A DNA stretch of 64,000 nt from Streptacidiphilus sp. 4-A2 (GCA_014284505.1 JAAFYY010000001.1:8295845-8359844); one strand, 5' to 3'. Shown: positions 1 through 10,364, counted from the first letter of the stretch. Program-made: numbers and translations. The notes: generated by a model not told the origin, from the letters alone.

Positions 1-206
1 GACCCCAAGCTGCTGAACTCGGCCGTGGACCGGGCGCTCGACATCACCGCCGAGGAGGTGCGGGAGGTCGCCGCCCGCTATCTGACGCCGGACAACCGCG
101 CCGTCCTCACCTATGAGCCCGCCGCCCCCGAGCCGGGGGACGACGACCCAGAGGCAGACGCAGCCGCAGCCGTTTCCGACGACGCCGACGAGGACGCACC
201 GCATGA
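1..206 (+). CDS. M16 family metallopeptidase, C-terminal fragment
   Basis: The window opens inside this gene. The first bases read DPKLLNSAVDRALDITAEEV, then an RYLTPDNRAVLTYEP stretch typical of the last part of the inactive C-terminal domain of actinobacterial insulinase-like (M16) peptidases, then an acidic Asp/Ala/Glu tail. The frame stays open past the next start; a TGA overlapping the ATG at 203 (ATGA) is the likely true stop if one base is missing nearby. In Streptomyces two M16 genes normally lie in tandem, and the next gene is the second. The zinc-binding HxxEH half lies outside the window. Family assignment rests on similarity to its partner and on the tandem arrangement. Confidence 0.6.
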
Positions 207-1868
207 GCATCACCTCCGCCATGACCTTCCACCCCCGCCCCGAGCCGGGCGAGGCGACCCCTGGGCCTTCCCCGCGCCCAGCCGCAGCATCCTGCCCAAC
301 GGCCTGACCGTGCTGCGCTGCGACCGTCCGGCCAGAAGCTGGTCGCCGTGGACGTGCTGCTGGACGCGCCGCTGGCAGCCGAGCCCGCCGGGCTGGACGG
401 CGTGGGGACCATCCTGGCCAGGGCGTTCTCCGAGGGCACGCAGACCCTGGACGCCGAGGAGTTCGCGGGTGAGCTGGAGCGCGCCGGGGCCACCCTGGAC
501 GCCCGCGCCGAGTTCGCCTCGCTGCGGCTCTCGCTGGAGGTCCCGGCCTCCCGGCTGGAGCGCGGGATGCGGCTGCTCGCGGACGCGGTCCGGGCTTCCG
601 GCGCTGCCGCCGACGAGATCGAGCGGCTGGTCTCCAACCGGCTGGACGAGATCGTGCACGAGCTGGCCAACCCCGGCCGCCGGGCCACCTTCGCGCTGTA
701 CGGCGACCTGTTCGCCGCCGACAACCGGCTCTCCCGGCCCCGGGCCGGGACCGCCGAGACCGTCAAGGGCATCGACCGCGAGGCCGTGGCCGCCTTCTAC
801 GCGGCGCATGTCCGCCCGTCCACGGCCACCGCCGTGATCGTCGGCGACTTCTCCAGCGTCGACTTCGACGCGGTGCTCGCGGACACCCTCGGCGACTGGA
901 CCGGGGAGCAGGCCGCCGTCTCCGTCCCCGCGGCGGTGACCGCGGACGACACCGGCCGGGTGATCATCGTCGACCGCCCCGGCTCGGTGCAGACCCAGCT
1001 GCTGATCGGCCGGATCGGCCCGGACCGGCACGACCCGGCCTGGCCGGCCCAGATCCTCGGCATCTACTGCCTGGGCGGCACCCTCACCTCCCGGCTGGAC
1101 CGGGTGCTGCGGGAGGAGAAGGGCTACACCTACGGGGTCCGCGCCTTCCCGCAGCCGCTGCTCTCCTCCCCGGACGGTGGCGGCCGGGCGCTGCTGGCCG
1201 TCTCCGGCTCGGTGGACACCGAGTCCACCGCGCCCGCGCTGGCCGACACCTGGACGATCCTGCGGAACCTGGCCGCCGAGGGCCTGACCGACGAGGAGCG
1301 CGACGTCGCGGTGCAGAACCTGGTCGGGGTGGCCCCGCTGCGCTACGAGACCGCCGCGGCGGTCTGCACCGCGCTGTCCGACCAGGTGGAGCAGGGCCTG
1401 CCGGACGACTACCAGGCCCAGGTCTACCGCCGGCTGGCGACCACCACCACCGCCGAGGCCACGGCCGCGGTGGTCGCCGCCTTCCCGACGGACCGGCTGG
1501 TCACCGTGCTGGTGGGGGACGCGGCCGCGATCGCGGGCCCGGTCAAGGACCCTGGCATCGGCGAAGTGCCGTCGTCAGCCCTGAGCTCCGCCCCGGCGGT
1601 CCCCGCCCCGCTTCACCCGCTTGACCCGTTCCACCCGCTTGACGCGTTCCACCTGACCGACCCGCTTCACCGGCTCCACCCGTTCCACCCGCCCCCGGTG
1701 CCCGGACCTTCCGTTCCGGCGTCGGGGGCGCGGTGCGTTCCGGCCCTGCTCAGGCCCCTGCTCCCGTCCCGCTCCGGCCGCAGCCGAGATGTCATGTCAC
1801 TCTCGCCCCGCGTTGCCCTCCCGTTCCCGGCGGCTCTGCCCGCCGGACCCATGGTGGAGAAACTGTGA
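203..1868 (+). CDS. M16 family metallopeptidase (second of tandem pair), frame-disrupted
   Basis: Insulinase-like peptidase subunit without a visible HxxEH motif, probably the non-catalytic partner of the upstream M16 gene. Conserved segments are NGLTVLRC near residue 35, DVLLDAPLAAEPAGLDGVGT, RLVSNRLDEI, HVRPSTATAVIVGDF, and the M16 C-terminal signature SRLDRVLREEKGYTYGVRAF. Translation starts at ATG 203, then changes frame near 258 and again near 335 (one G missing in CCGG), after which the frame is open to 1868. Homologues as I know them end at about GIGEV, here near 1568; a TGA at 1582 in another frame may be the real stop. The remaining His/Pro/Leu-rich tail is repetitive and doubtful as protein. 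Confidence 0.7.
1610..1690 (+). repeat. degenerate CCCGCTTGACC/CCCGTTCCA repeat
   Basis: A run of alternating near-copies of CACCCGCTTGAC and CCGTTCCACC lies after the conserved end of the M16 gene. Read in the open frame it gives His-Pro-Leu-Asp-Pro-Phe-like units; on the other strand Val-Glu-Arg-Val-Lys-Arg units. It is either an intergenic repeat or an unusual C-terminal tail; the conserved domain has already ended, so I favour non-coding. Confidence 0.45.
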
Positions 1869-1894
1869 TGGGTGTCACGTCGATCTAGGGAGTT

Positions 1895-1915
1895 AACGGG
1901 GAGCCTCTCCCCGTT
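1895..1915 (+). terminator. hairpin after M16 operon
   Basis: Perfect 9-bp stem AACGGGGAG / CTCCCCGTT with a 3-base loop, followed by T. A second short hairpin, CGGGGAA-GA-TTCCCCG, lies at 1936-1951. Placed between the M16 gene and the TetR gene, it fits a transcription terminator. Confidence 0.55.
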
Positions 1916-2085
1916 TAGCTGATTGACTGAAGGAACCGGGGAAGATTCCCCGCTTCCTCGGCCGCACCGCCCTACCGGGTCATCCACCCGCGCGGGCGCA
2001 GTGGCCGGCCCGGCACGACTTGCCCACGACCGACTCGGTTCGCTCATGATCCGGGTCCGCACCGACGCAGCAGAAGGAGCGCAGC

Positions 2086-2765
2086 ATGGCAGACCTCGCA
2101 GCCAGGACCGGCGCCCCCCGCCTGCGCGCGGACGCGACCCGCAATCGTGAGCGCATTGTCGCCGCGGCCCAGGAGGCGTTCGTGGAGCTGGGCGCCGATG
2201 TCCCGCTCGACGAGATAGCCCGCAGGGCCGGTGTCGGCAATGCGACCCTGTATCGTCACTTCCCTGACCGGCGGGAGCTGTCGCGGGCCGTCGTGCTCGC
2301 GGTCTTCGACACCATGGCCACCCAGGCCGAGGCGCTGCTGGCGGCCGCACCCAGGGCGTTCGACGCTCTGGGGCAGTTCGTCCACGGCGCCGCCGAATGG
2401 AACGTGGGCGCGCTGTGCCCGATGCTCGCTGAGTGGATGGACCCGGGGAGCCCGACCTCTATGCCGCTCAGGACCGCCTCGACGAAGCTGTCGTCGCGAT
2501 CACCACGAAGGCCCAGGCGGAGGGCAGCCTCCGTACCGATGTCAGCCCCGGCGACATACTGAACGTCGCGGCCAGGATAGCCCGCCCGCTCCCGGGCACC
2601 GGCCCCGCAGAACACGACAGGTACATCCACCGCAATCTTCAACTCCTCCTCGACGGCCTGCGCGCGACCGGCTGCTGCTCGGTCCTGCCCGGAGAGCCGG
2701 CCGACATGGAGGACCTGCGCCGGGACCAGCTGGAAAGGTCCGCGGGCGAGAAGCCGAAGCACTGA
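2086..2765 (+). CDS. TetR/AcrR family transcriptional regulator
   Basis: DNA-binding repressor, about 225 aa once one frameshift is repaired. The N-terminal TetR helix-turn-helix is clear: DATRNRERIVAAAQEAF, then DVPLDEIARRAGVGNATLYR and HFPDRRELSRAV (residues about 15-65). The C-terminal half is in another frame from about 2445 (a break in the ACCCGGGGAGCC run) and ends QLERSAGEKPKH at 2765. Start ATG 2086 follows AAGGAGCGCAGC, a good ribosome binding site. It precedes a DHA2 drug-efflux gene by 83 bp on the same strand, so it probably represses that pump and itself; the ligand cannot be deduced. Confidence 0.88.
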
Positions 2766-2801
2766 CACAAGCAACCCTCGACAGGCGCACGATGACTGTG
2801 C

Positions 2802-2828
2802 GTCAGCCGTTATCAGATCTTTGCTGAC
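2802..2828. promoter_or_regulatory. candidate operator between TetR and efflux genes
   Basis: GTCAGC at 2802-2807 is mirrored by GCTGAC at 2823-2828, with looser flanking symmetry (TGCGTCAGC...GCTGACACA). It lies just upstream of the MFS start at 2849, where a TetR regulator would act. The spacing is wide for a TetR site, so the assignment is tentative. Confidence 0.3.
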
Positions 2829-2848
2829 ACACACATACGGGAACACCC

Positions 2849-4350
2849 ATGCCTGAAGCCGGCACCAAGACGGAAATACAGTCCGATCCCCAGCGCTGGA
2901 AGGCGCTGGCATTCATAGCCATCGCCCAGCTCATGGTGGTGCTCGACGCCACCGTGGTGAACATCGCCCTGCCGCACGCCCAGGCGTCGCTGCACATCTC
3001 CAACGCCGACCGCCAGTGGGTGATCACCGCCTACAGCCTGGCCTTCGGCGGTCTGCTGCTGTTCGGCGGGCGCATCTCCGACCTGTGGGGGCGCAAGCGC
3101 GCCTTCATCATCGGCCTCATCGGCTTCGCCCTGGCCTCGGCGCTCGGCGGCGCGGCCGTCAACGAGGCCATGCTGCTCGGCGCCCGCGCCCTGCAGGGGG
3201 TCTTCGGTGCGCTGCTCGCCCCGGCCGCACTGTCGCTGCTCACGGTCACCTTCACCGAGTCCAAGGAGCGGGCCAAGGCCTTCGGCATCTTCGGTGCCAT
3301 CGCCGGCGCCGGCGGCGCGGTCGGTCTGATCCTCGGTGGCGTGCTCACCCAGTACGCCGACTGGCGCTGGGCGCTGTTCATCAACATCGCCTTCGCGGTG
3401 GTCGCCGCCATCGGCGCGGTGCTCTTCATCCACGAGCCCGAGGGCAGCCGCAACCCCAGCAAGCTGGACATCCCCGGAGTGCTGCTGGCGACCCTCGGTC
3501 TGGTCTCCCTGGTCTACGGCTTCACCAAGGCGTCCACCAGCGGTTGGGGTGCGCCCGTCACCATCGGCATGTTCGTCGCCGCGGTGGTCCTGCTGGTGGC
3601 CTTTGTCGTGGTCGAGGCCAAGGTGAAGGCGCCGCTGCTGCCGCTGCGCGTGGTCACCAACCGCAACCGCGGCGGTGCCTACCTGTCGCTGGGCCTGGCC
3701 ATCATCGGCATGTACGGCCTGTTCCTCTTCCTCACGTACTACCTCCAGGAGAACAAGGGCTACAGCCCGGTGATGACCGGTGTCGCCTTCCTGCCGATGA
3801 TCGCGGGCATGATCACCGGTTCGACCCAGATCGGTGCCCGGCTGATGAACCGGGTCCGCCGCGGTTCCTGATGACCCCGGGCTTCCTGGTCGCCTGCGGC
3901 ATGCTGGTGCTCACCCAGCTCTCGGCCACCAGCTCCTACGCCACCGTGGTCCTGCCCGGCCTGGTCCTGCTGGGCCTGGGCATGGGTACCGCGTTCATGC
4001 CGGCCATGAGCCTGTCCACCTACGGGGTCAAGCCGCAGGACGCGGGCATCGCCTCGGCGATGACCAACACCTCGCAGCAGGTCGGTGGTTCGATCGGCAC
4101 GGCGCTGCTCAGCACCATCGCCGTCAACGCCACCACCAGCTTCATGAAGGCGCACCACAACAGCCCGGCGTTCCTGGCCCAGGGTGCGATCCACGGCTAT
4201 GTGCAGGCGATCTGGTTCGCCGTCGGCATCCTGCTGGTGTCCGCGGTGATCAGCTTCACGCTGATCACCGCCGGCCGCGAGGCAGTCGCCCCGGTCACCG
4301 GTGGCCTCGGCGAGGAGATCGGCGACGTGGCGCCGATGGTCATGCACTGA
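2849..4350 (+). CDS. MFS transporter, DHA2 (EmrB/QacA-type) drug efflux, one frameshift
   Basis: Proton-driven multidrug exporter of the 14-helix DHA2 family, about 500 aa. Seen: TM1 with LDATVVNIALP (motif D1), DRQWVITAYSLAFGGLLLFG, GGRISDLWGRKRAF (motif A), RALQGVFGALLAPAALSLLT, and motif C GAIAGAGGAVGLILGGVLTQ. The frame breaks near 3855, where GTCCGCC should read GTCCCGCC; one restored C joins NRV to PPRFLMTPGFLVACG and the protein runs to VAPMVMH at 4350. It sits behind the TetR gene and ahead of a strong terminator, a standard regulated resistance pair. Substrate unknown. Confidence 0.9.
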
Positions 4351-4383
4351 CCCTGGCGCTGACCTGACACACCGTCATACCGA

Positions 4384-4429
4384 CGACGCGGCCCCCTGTC
4401 CCAGCGTGGACAGGGGGCCGCGGTCGTTT
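4384..4429 (+). terminator. strong hairpin after MFS gene
   Basis: GCGGCCCCCTGTCC and GGACAGGGGGCCGC form a 14-bp stem with a 6-base loop, extended by imperfect CGAC/GTCG pairing and followed by TTT. It lies 34 bp after the MFS stop. Confidence 0.8.
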
Positions 4430-4430
4430 C

Positions 4431-4729
4431 CGTGCCCGCCGCAAAACGCGTTGCGCGGGTCCCTCCGGCGTGGCTAGATGGTGTCCGTGACCGGCGCTGA
4501 AGCCCGGTCCTGGAGCGGTGGAGAGGAGGCGGTCACCATGCGGGTCGAGTTGAGCAGCGGGTGCGTCAGCGCTCGCACCTCCCCGGGGCGACGCCCCTCC
4601 ACCGCTCGCCAAGCCATCGGCTGCAAGCACTGAGCCTGCCCCCGACACGGGGCACAACCGCGCCGTACCGGTCGTCCGTACGGCACCATGATCATTTGAC
4701 GCACACCGACCCCGGAGGTCGATTCCGCC
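4431..4729. other. intergenic region upstream of rtcB
   Basis: About 300 bp with no convincing coding frame; ORFs here are Arg/Ser-rich shadows. It presumably holds the rtcB promoter, but no clear -35/-10 pair stands out. CCGGAGGTC before ATG 4730 serves as ribosome binding site. Confidence 0.5.
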
Positions 4730-5913
4730 ATGTCGTACACCGAAGTCCCCGGAGTCCGGGTGCCCATCCGGATGTGGACCGATCCGGCCGCGGTCGAGGG
4801 CGCAGCCATGCAGCAGCTCCGCAACATCTCCACCCTGCCGTGGATCACCGGCCTCGCGGTCATGCCGGACGTCCACCTGGGCAAGGGCGCGACTGTGGGC
4901 TCCGTCATCGCCATGAAGGGCGCGGTCTGCCCGGCCGCCGTCGGCGTGGACATCGGCTGCGGCATGAGCGCGGTCCGGACCACGCTCACCGCCCGCGACC
5001 TGCCGGACAACCTCTCCCGGCTGCGTTCCAGGATCGAGCAGACGATCCCGGTCGGCCGGGGCGCGCACAGCGAGCCGGTGGACCCGCGCAGGCTGCACGG
5101 GTTCCCGACGGCGGGCTGGGCCGACTTCTGGTCGCGGTTCGACGACGTCGCCCCGGCCGTCCACTGGCCGCGAGCGTGCGGCGTCCCAGATGGGCACGCT
5201 CGGCTCGGGCAACCACTTCCTGGAGTTCTGCCTGGACACCGACGGCGCGGTCTGGCTGATGCTGCACTCCGGCTCCCGCAACATCGGCAAGGAGCTGGCC
5301 GAGCACCACATGGAGGTCGCCCGCTCGCTGCCGCACAACCAGGGTCTGGTCGACCGTGACCTGGCCGTCTTCATCGCGGACACCCCGCAGATGGCGGCCT
5401 ACCGGCAGGACCTCTTCTGGCCCAGGAGTACGCCAAGCACAACCGGGCGGTGATGATGGCGCTCTTCCAGGACGTGGTCCGCAGGGAGTTCCCGCGGGCC
5501 AAGGTCGGCTACGAGGAGGTCATCAGCTGCCATCACAACTATGTCAGCGAGGAGACCTACGACGGCCAGGAGCTGCTGGTAAGGGCGCGATCCGGGCGGG
5601 CTCCGGCGACCTGGGGATCATCCCCGGCTCGATGGGCACCGGCTCCTACATCGTGCGTGGTCTGGGCAACGAGGCCGCCTTCAACTCCGCCTCGCACGGT
5701 GCCGGACGGAAGATGAGCCGTAACGCGGCCAAGCGGAAGTTCGGCGTCCGGGATCTGGAGGAGCAGACCCGGGGTGTGGAGTGCCGCAAGGACTCCGGCG
5801 TGGTGGACGAGATCCCCGGCGCCTACAAGCCGATCGAGAAGGTGATCGCCCAGCAGTCCGACCTGGTCGAGGTGGTCGCTCAGCTCAAGCAGGTGGTCTG
5901 CGTCAAGGGCTGA
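4730..5913 (+). CDS. rtcB: RtcB-type RNA ligase, frame-disrupted
   Basis: GTP- and Mn2+-dependent RNA ligase that joins 3'-phosphate (or 2',3'-cyclic phosphate) to 5'-OH ends, in RNA repair. Landmarks in order: PDVHLGKGATVGSV, VGVDIGCGM with the metal-binding Asp/Cys, GSGNHFLE, LHSGSRNIGK, CHHNYVSEE, GIIPGSMGTGSYIVRG and SHGAGR, whose His is the guanylylated residue. The reading frame changes near 5170, 5419 and 5580. The first two are repaired by one base each; the third lies where family members have V-T-R-K-G-A-I and suggests about seven lost bases. Ends QVVCVKG. About 400 aa when repaired. No archease or RtcA neighbour is visible. Confidence 0.88.
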
Positions 5914-6040
5914 CCGGAGCGGGCGGCGGTCCACCCGGCCCGGCGCCCGGCCGGGGCCAGGCCGGGCGCATAGGGTGGCCGGGTGGCGGTCGTCGGCGTG
6001 CGATGGGCGTACGGATCGGGCTGCCGTGGAGGGAGTCACC

Positions 6041-6336
6041 GTGATTGTCGCCTTCTCGGTCACGCCGGTGGGTGCCGGCGAGGACGTCGGCGAGGCCGTC
6101 GCCGCCGCCGTGCGGGTGGTCCGCGCCAGCGGACTGCCCAACCGCACCGACGCGATGTTCACCACCCTGGAGGGGAGTGGGACCAGGTGATGGACGTGGT
6201 GAAGCGGGCGGTCGAGGCGGTCCAGGAGCGGGCCGGGCGGGTGAGTCTGGTGCTGAAGGCGGACCTCCGGGAAGGGGTGACCGACGGGATGACCGCCAAG
6301 GTGGCCACCGTCGAGCGCTATCTGGCGGCCGACTGA
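6041..6336 (+). CDS. MTH1187/YkoF-like thiamine-binding family protein
   Basis: Small (about 98 aa) ferredoxin-like-fold protein of the MTH1187 / DUF77 family, members of which bind thiamine or a related ligand. Starts at GTG 6041 (VIVAFSVTPVGAGEDVG) after GGAGGGA at about 6028. The frame breaks at the GGGG run near 6172: restoring one G turns the premature TTLEGSGTR stop into LEGEWDQVMDVVKRAVEAVQ, continuing to VATVERYLAAD. Family motif SGLPNRTDAMFT is intact. Sits alone between rtcB and a hydrolase. Confidence 0.82.
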
Positions 6337-6396
6337 CGCGCTACGGCGGCCTGCCTCCGGCGCATGACCCGGTGGCCGCCGGGCATGATCGGCAGC

Positions 6397-7122
6397 ATGG
6401 GTGATGCGATGTCCGGCCCGGTCGTGGCCGAGTACGGCACCGGCGGGCAGCTGCTGGACGTGTACCGGCCCGCCGGCCGGCCGGTCGGGACGGTGCTGCT
6501 CTGGCACGGACGCGGGAGCAACGAGCGCTGGGTGCTGCGGCCGCTGGCCGAGAGCGCCGCCGGGCTGGGAGTGCTGGTGCTGGTGCCGGACTGGCTCCCC
6601 GGCGCGCCCGACGCCGGATGGTCCCAGCTGCACGAGTCGGTGGACTTCCTGCGGGCCCGTGCCGCCGACTGGGGCGGCGACGCCGACCGCGCGGTGCTGG
6701 CCGGCTGGTCGCTGGGGGCGCGGGCCGCGATGGCCACGGTGCTGCGGCCGCCGCGCGAGGGCTGGCGCCCGGTGGCCGTGGTCGGCATCGCCGGGAACTA
6801 CCTGACCTCGTCCGATCCGCGGATGGGCCCGCCCGCCGCGGAGGACGTCGTCGGCACCGCGCAGACCCCGGTGCCGCTGTGGCTGAGCCATGGCAGCCGG
6901 GACGCCTCGGTGGACGTGCGGTCGGCGCGCGAGTTCGCACCGATCGCCGAGGGCCGCGGCTGGCCGGTCCACTACACCGAGTCGCCCAGTGACCATGCCG
7001 GGGTGGTCCTCGCCGAGTGGGATCCCGGGCTCGGCCACTGCCGTCCGGCCACGGCCGAACACGCGGTGCGGGCAGGCGAGTCGACCGCACGGATGCTGGC
7101 CCGGGCGGCGGCGGTGCGGTGA
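6397..7122 (+). CDS. alpha/beta hydrolase family protein
   Basis: Intact ORF of about 241 aa from ATG 6397 (upstream in-frame ATGs at 6364 and 6385 are less likely, with no better ribosome site). Alpha/beta-hydrolase features: oxyanion HGRGSN after strand 3, nucleophile elbow GWSLGA (GxSxG, Ser near residue 110), acid region HGSRDASVD and a late His in SPSDHAGVV. Similar to dienelactone-hydrolase-like or small esterase families; no signal peptide, so cytoplasmic. Substrate unknown. One of few undamaged genes in this part of the window. Confidence 0.75.
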   Translation: MGDAMSGPVVAEYGTGGQLLDVYRPAGRPVGTVLLWHGRGSNERWVLRPLAESAAGLGVLVLVPDWLPGAPDAGWSQLHESVDFLRARAADWGGDADRAVLAGWSLGARAAMATVLRPPREGWRPVAVVGIAGNYLTSSDPRMGPPAAEDVVGTAQTPVPLWLSHGSRDASVDVRSAREFAPIAEGRGWPVHYTESPSDHAGVVLAEWDPGLGHCRPATAEHAVRAGESTARMLARAAAVR

Positions 7123-7152
7123 CCTGCCGGGGGGCGGGCCGGTGCGCGCGGG

Positions 7153-8344
7153 TCAGCCCAGGATGATGCCGAGACCGGGCACGACCTGGTCCGACACCGG
7201 CGTCCGCGGCGCCGGTATCGGCAGTTGCGCGGAAGCGGAAGCGGAAGCGGAAGCGGAAGCGGAAGCGGAAGCCGAGGCGGAGGCCGAGGCGGGCACCGGC
7301 GCCGCTGTCGGCAGGGCCGGGTACGGGTGGAGATGAGCGTGTAGTCGTCGCCCAGCACCCGTGGGTTCAGCTCGGCCGGCTCCTGGCCCAGCGCCAGCCG
7401 CATCGCCGCCCAGGGGAAGTTGACGCCGCAGCGGGCGAGTTGGTGCAGCCCGCCAGACGGCCGGGTGTTGATGTCCAGCAGCACCGGCACCCCGTCCTGG
7501 TGCCGGAACTGAATGTTTGTCAGAAAGCTGAGTTCGAAGCGTTCGGCCAGCTCCCGGGCCGGTTCCAGATAGGCCGGATCCAGGGTGAAGCCGCGCCGTC
7601 GGCCGTCCTTGCTGCGTCCGACCGCGCCGCGCAGCCGGCCCTCCTGGTCCACCAGGCAGTCCACCGACACCTCGGGGCCCGCCAGTTGCGGCATCACCAG
7701 CCAGTCGACCGGCTGCACGTCTGGGTGTCGCCCGGCGGCGTCCTCCAGTGCCCGCACCACCTCGTCCAGCGACACCAGGGGGCCGGGCGCACCGGCCAGT
7801 CGGGCGAGTGAGAGGGGCTTGCGGGTCAGTACCCGGTACCCCTCACCGCCCGCGCCGGTCACCGGCTTCAGGCAGGGGGTGCGGCCGTCGGCCTCGATCC
7901 GTGCCACCGCATCCAGGAGTGAGGCTGCGTCAGTCACCCGCCACCACGCCGGGACCGGCAGCCCGGCCGCCGAAAGTGCCTGATAGGCATCGGCCTTGTC
8001 GCTGAACAGCTCGATCGCCGCGCTCGGCGGGCTGACCACGGTGGTGCCGGAGAGCTCGAACTCCGCGCGGTGCTCGGCCACGGCCAGCTGGTGCAGCCGG
8101 GGCAGGAACAGGTCGATCCGGTGCCGCTCGCAGTAGTCGAGGGCGAACTCGACATAGGCGGCGGGGGAGAGCTGATCGGGCTCCAGTGCGGAGACGTCCG
8201 CGGCGCGCAGCACCGGGGAGTCGGGATCCACATGGGTGGCGTGCACCTCCAGCTCGACCCGGTCGGCGTTCTCGCGCAACTGGGCGATGAAGAAGGCGTT
8301 TTCGGCGTAGGTGCGGTTCAGCCAGATGCGCAGCGGGTTGTTCA
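7153..8344 (-). CDS. ATP-grasp domain protein with Ser-Ala repeat tail
   Basis: Predicted ATP-dependent carboxylate ligase. From TTG 8344 (preceded by GGAGA, 7 nt spacing) it reads LNNPLRIWLNRTYAENAFFI; then an N-terminal pre-ATP-grasp half, FSDKADAYQAL, the Lys-containing GRTPCLKPVTGAGGEGYRV loop, and LLDINTRPSGGLHQ, which carries the metal-binding residues. After LGDDYTLISTRT one base is missing near 7322; repaired, the tail is about ten Ser-Ala pairs encoded by a GGAAGC hexanucleotide repeat, then AQLPIPAPRTPVSDQVVPGL to TGA 7153. Unrepaired, the ORF reads on in an Arg/Pro-rich frame. The substrate is unknown. Confidence 0.72.
7231..7290. repeat. GGAAGC hexanucleotide microsatellite
   Basis: Seven perfect copies of GGAAGC at 7231-7272, decaying to CGAGGC/GGAGGC units until about 7290. 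On the minus strand these encode alternating Ser and Ala in the tail of the ATP-grasp gene. Such repeats change length by slippage in whole codon pairs, so the tail can vary without frameshift. Confidence 0.85.
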
Positions 8345-8606
8345 AGCGGGTGTCTCCAGGACGAAGGCCGGCGGGGCGGAGTGAGGGACTTCGTGGCGAC
8401 ACTGGCGGAGAACAACTGGCGCGCCCGGGTCGTGGGCGTATCAGATCATGCCGGGGGCCGGTTGCGCGAGCGGCGCCGAGCGGCTGCCGGTCCGCGTAAC
8501 CAGGTGTTCACAACCGGCGGCACGGAGTCGGCAGTTGCGCGGGGGTGGTGGCCGCCGGGCGATGCTCCCGGCGGCCACCGGAGGTCGGGCACGCGACCCG
8601 GACGGC

Positions 8607-10364
8607 TCAGGAGGCCGGGAAGTCCTCTTCCCAGAACTCCGCGCTGCCCCGCTCCGGAGCCTCGGGGCCGCCGTGCAGCTCGAACTCGCGGCGCGCAGTT
8701 CCACCCGGCGGATCTTGCCGGAGACGGTCTTCGGAGCTCGGCGAACTCGATTCGCCGGACCCGCTTGTAGGGGGCGAGCTGCTGCCGGGCCCAGGCCAGG
8801 ATCGAGCGGGCGTTCTCCGCGGTCGGCTCGTGGCCGGGCACCAGGGTGACATAGGCCTTGGGGACCGACAGCCGCACCGGGTCGGGCGAGGGCACCACGG
8901 CGGACTCGGCCACGGCCGGGTGCTCGATCAGTACGCTCTCCAGCTCGAACGGGGAGATCCGGTAGTCCGAGGACTTGAAGACGTCGTCGGTGCGGCCGAC
9001 ATAGGTGTAGTAGCCGTCGGCGTCGCGGAAGGCCACATCGCCGGTGTGGTAGTGGCCACCGGCCATGGCCTCGGCGTTCCGTTCGAGGTCGCCCTGGTAG
9101 CCCGTCATCAGGCCGATCGGCGCGCTGTCCAGCGGCAGGCACAGCTCGCCCTCGGCTCCGTCGCCGCTGACCGGCTCACCGGTCAGCGGGTCGATCAGGA
9201 CCACCGTGTACCCGGGCAGCGGGTGCCCATGGAGCCCGGCCTGACCGGCTGTCCGGGCGGGTTGCCGACCACCGCCGTGGTCTCGGTCTGGCCGAAGCCG
9301 TCGCGCAGGGTCACCCCCCAGGCACCGCGCACGCGTTCGATGATCTCCGGGTTCAACGGCTCGCCCGCGCCCACGAGTTCACGCAACGGCAGCTTCCACT
9401 GGCTGAGGTCCTCCAGCATCAGCATCCGCCACACGGTCGGCGGCGCGCAGAAGGAGGTGACCTGGTGCCGGACCATCGCGTCGAGCAACGGCTTTGCCGA
9501 GAACCGGGGCTGATTGATGATCAGGACTTCGGACCCGGCGTTCCAGGGGGTGAAGAAGTTGCTCCAGGCGTGCTTGGCCCAGCCCGGCGAGGAGACATTG
9601 AGGTGTACGTCCCCGGCGCCCAGCCCGATCCAGTACATGGTGGAGAGCGAGCCGATCGGATAGGAGCGGTGGGTGTGCTGGACCAGCTTGGGGCGGCTGG
9701 TGGTGCCCGAGGTGAAGTAGAGCAGCAGCGGGTCCTCGGCCCGGGTGGGCCGTCCGGGGTGAACGGGCTGGCCGAGCCGACGGCGGCGGCGTGGGCGTCC
9801 TCGTAGGTCAGCCAGCCGGCGGCGGGACCGCCGACGGCGATCCGGGTCCAGTCGCCGCCGAGCCGGCGAAGCCGCCGGTGAGCGCGGACTCGGCGATCAC
9901 ATGCCGGACCGCCCCCGGGTGAGCCGGTCGGCCAGGTCGTCGGGCGCCAGCAGGGTGCTCGCCGGGATCACCACCGCGCCGAGCTTGATCGCGGCCAGCA
10001 TCACCTCCCACAGCGCCACCCGGTTGCCGAGCAGCAGCAGCACCCGGTCGCCGCGGCCCACCCCCTGCGCCCGCAGCCAGGCGGCGGTGCGGTCGGAGCG
10101 CTCGCTGAGTTCGGCGAAGGTCAGCGCGGTCTCGCCCAGCAGCGAGCCGTCGGCGGCCAGATCCACCACCCGCAGGCCCACGGCGTCGTTGCCGTCCGCC
10201 TCCCGGTCGAACCAGTCCAGTGCCCAGTTGAAGAACTCCGGCGTGGGCCGGGTGAAGCCGCGCGCTCCGGCCAGGTCGCCGCGATGCCGCAGCAACTGGT
10301 CGCGGGCGGCCTTGAAATCCCGGTAGGCGCTGTCGCCCGTGCTGTCGGTGGTGCCCTGTGCCAT
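8607..10364 (-). CDS. AMP-binding acyl-CoA synthetase, frame-disrupted
   Basis: ATP-dependent acyl-CoA ligase of the medium-chain/benzoate-like class: forms acyl-AMP, then acyl-CoA. Starts at ATG 10364 (MAQGTTDSTGDSAYRDFKAA) after a GGGGA site. Core motifs: P-loop YFTSGTTSRPKLVQHT near 9720, GFGQTET near 9290, YHTGDVAFRDADGYYTYVGR, RTDDVFKSSDYRISPFELES and C-terminal KTVSGKIRR with the catalytic Lys. About 560 aa. The frame changes six times (near 9912, 9866, 9757, 9222, 8745 and 8700); each place reads correctly after adding one G or C. Ends SAEFWEEDFPAS. Substrate not deducible. Confidence 0.85.

Noticed and set aside
2849..6336. Programmed ribosomal frameshifting in the MFS, rtcB and thiamine-binding genes
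   Set aside because: No slippery heptamer plus pseudoknot; breaks occur everywhere in the window and are fixed by one G/C.
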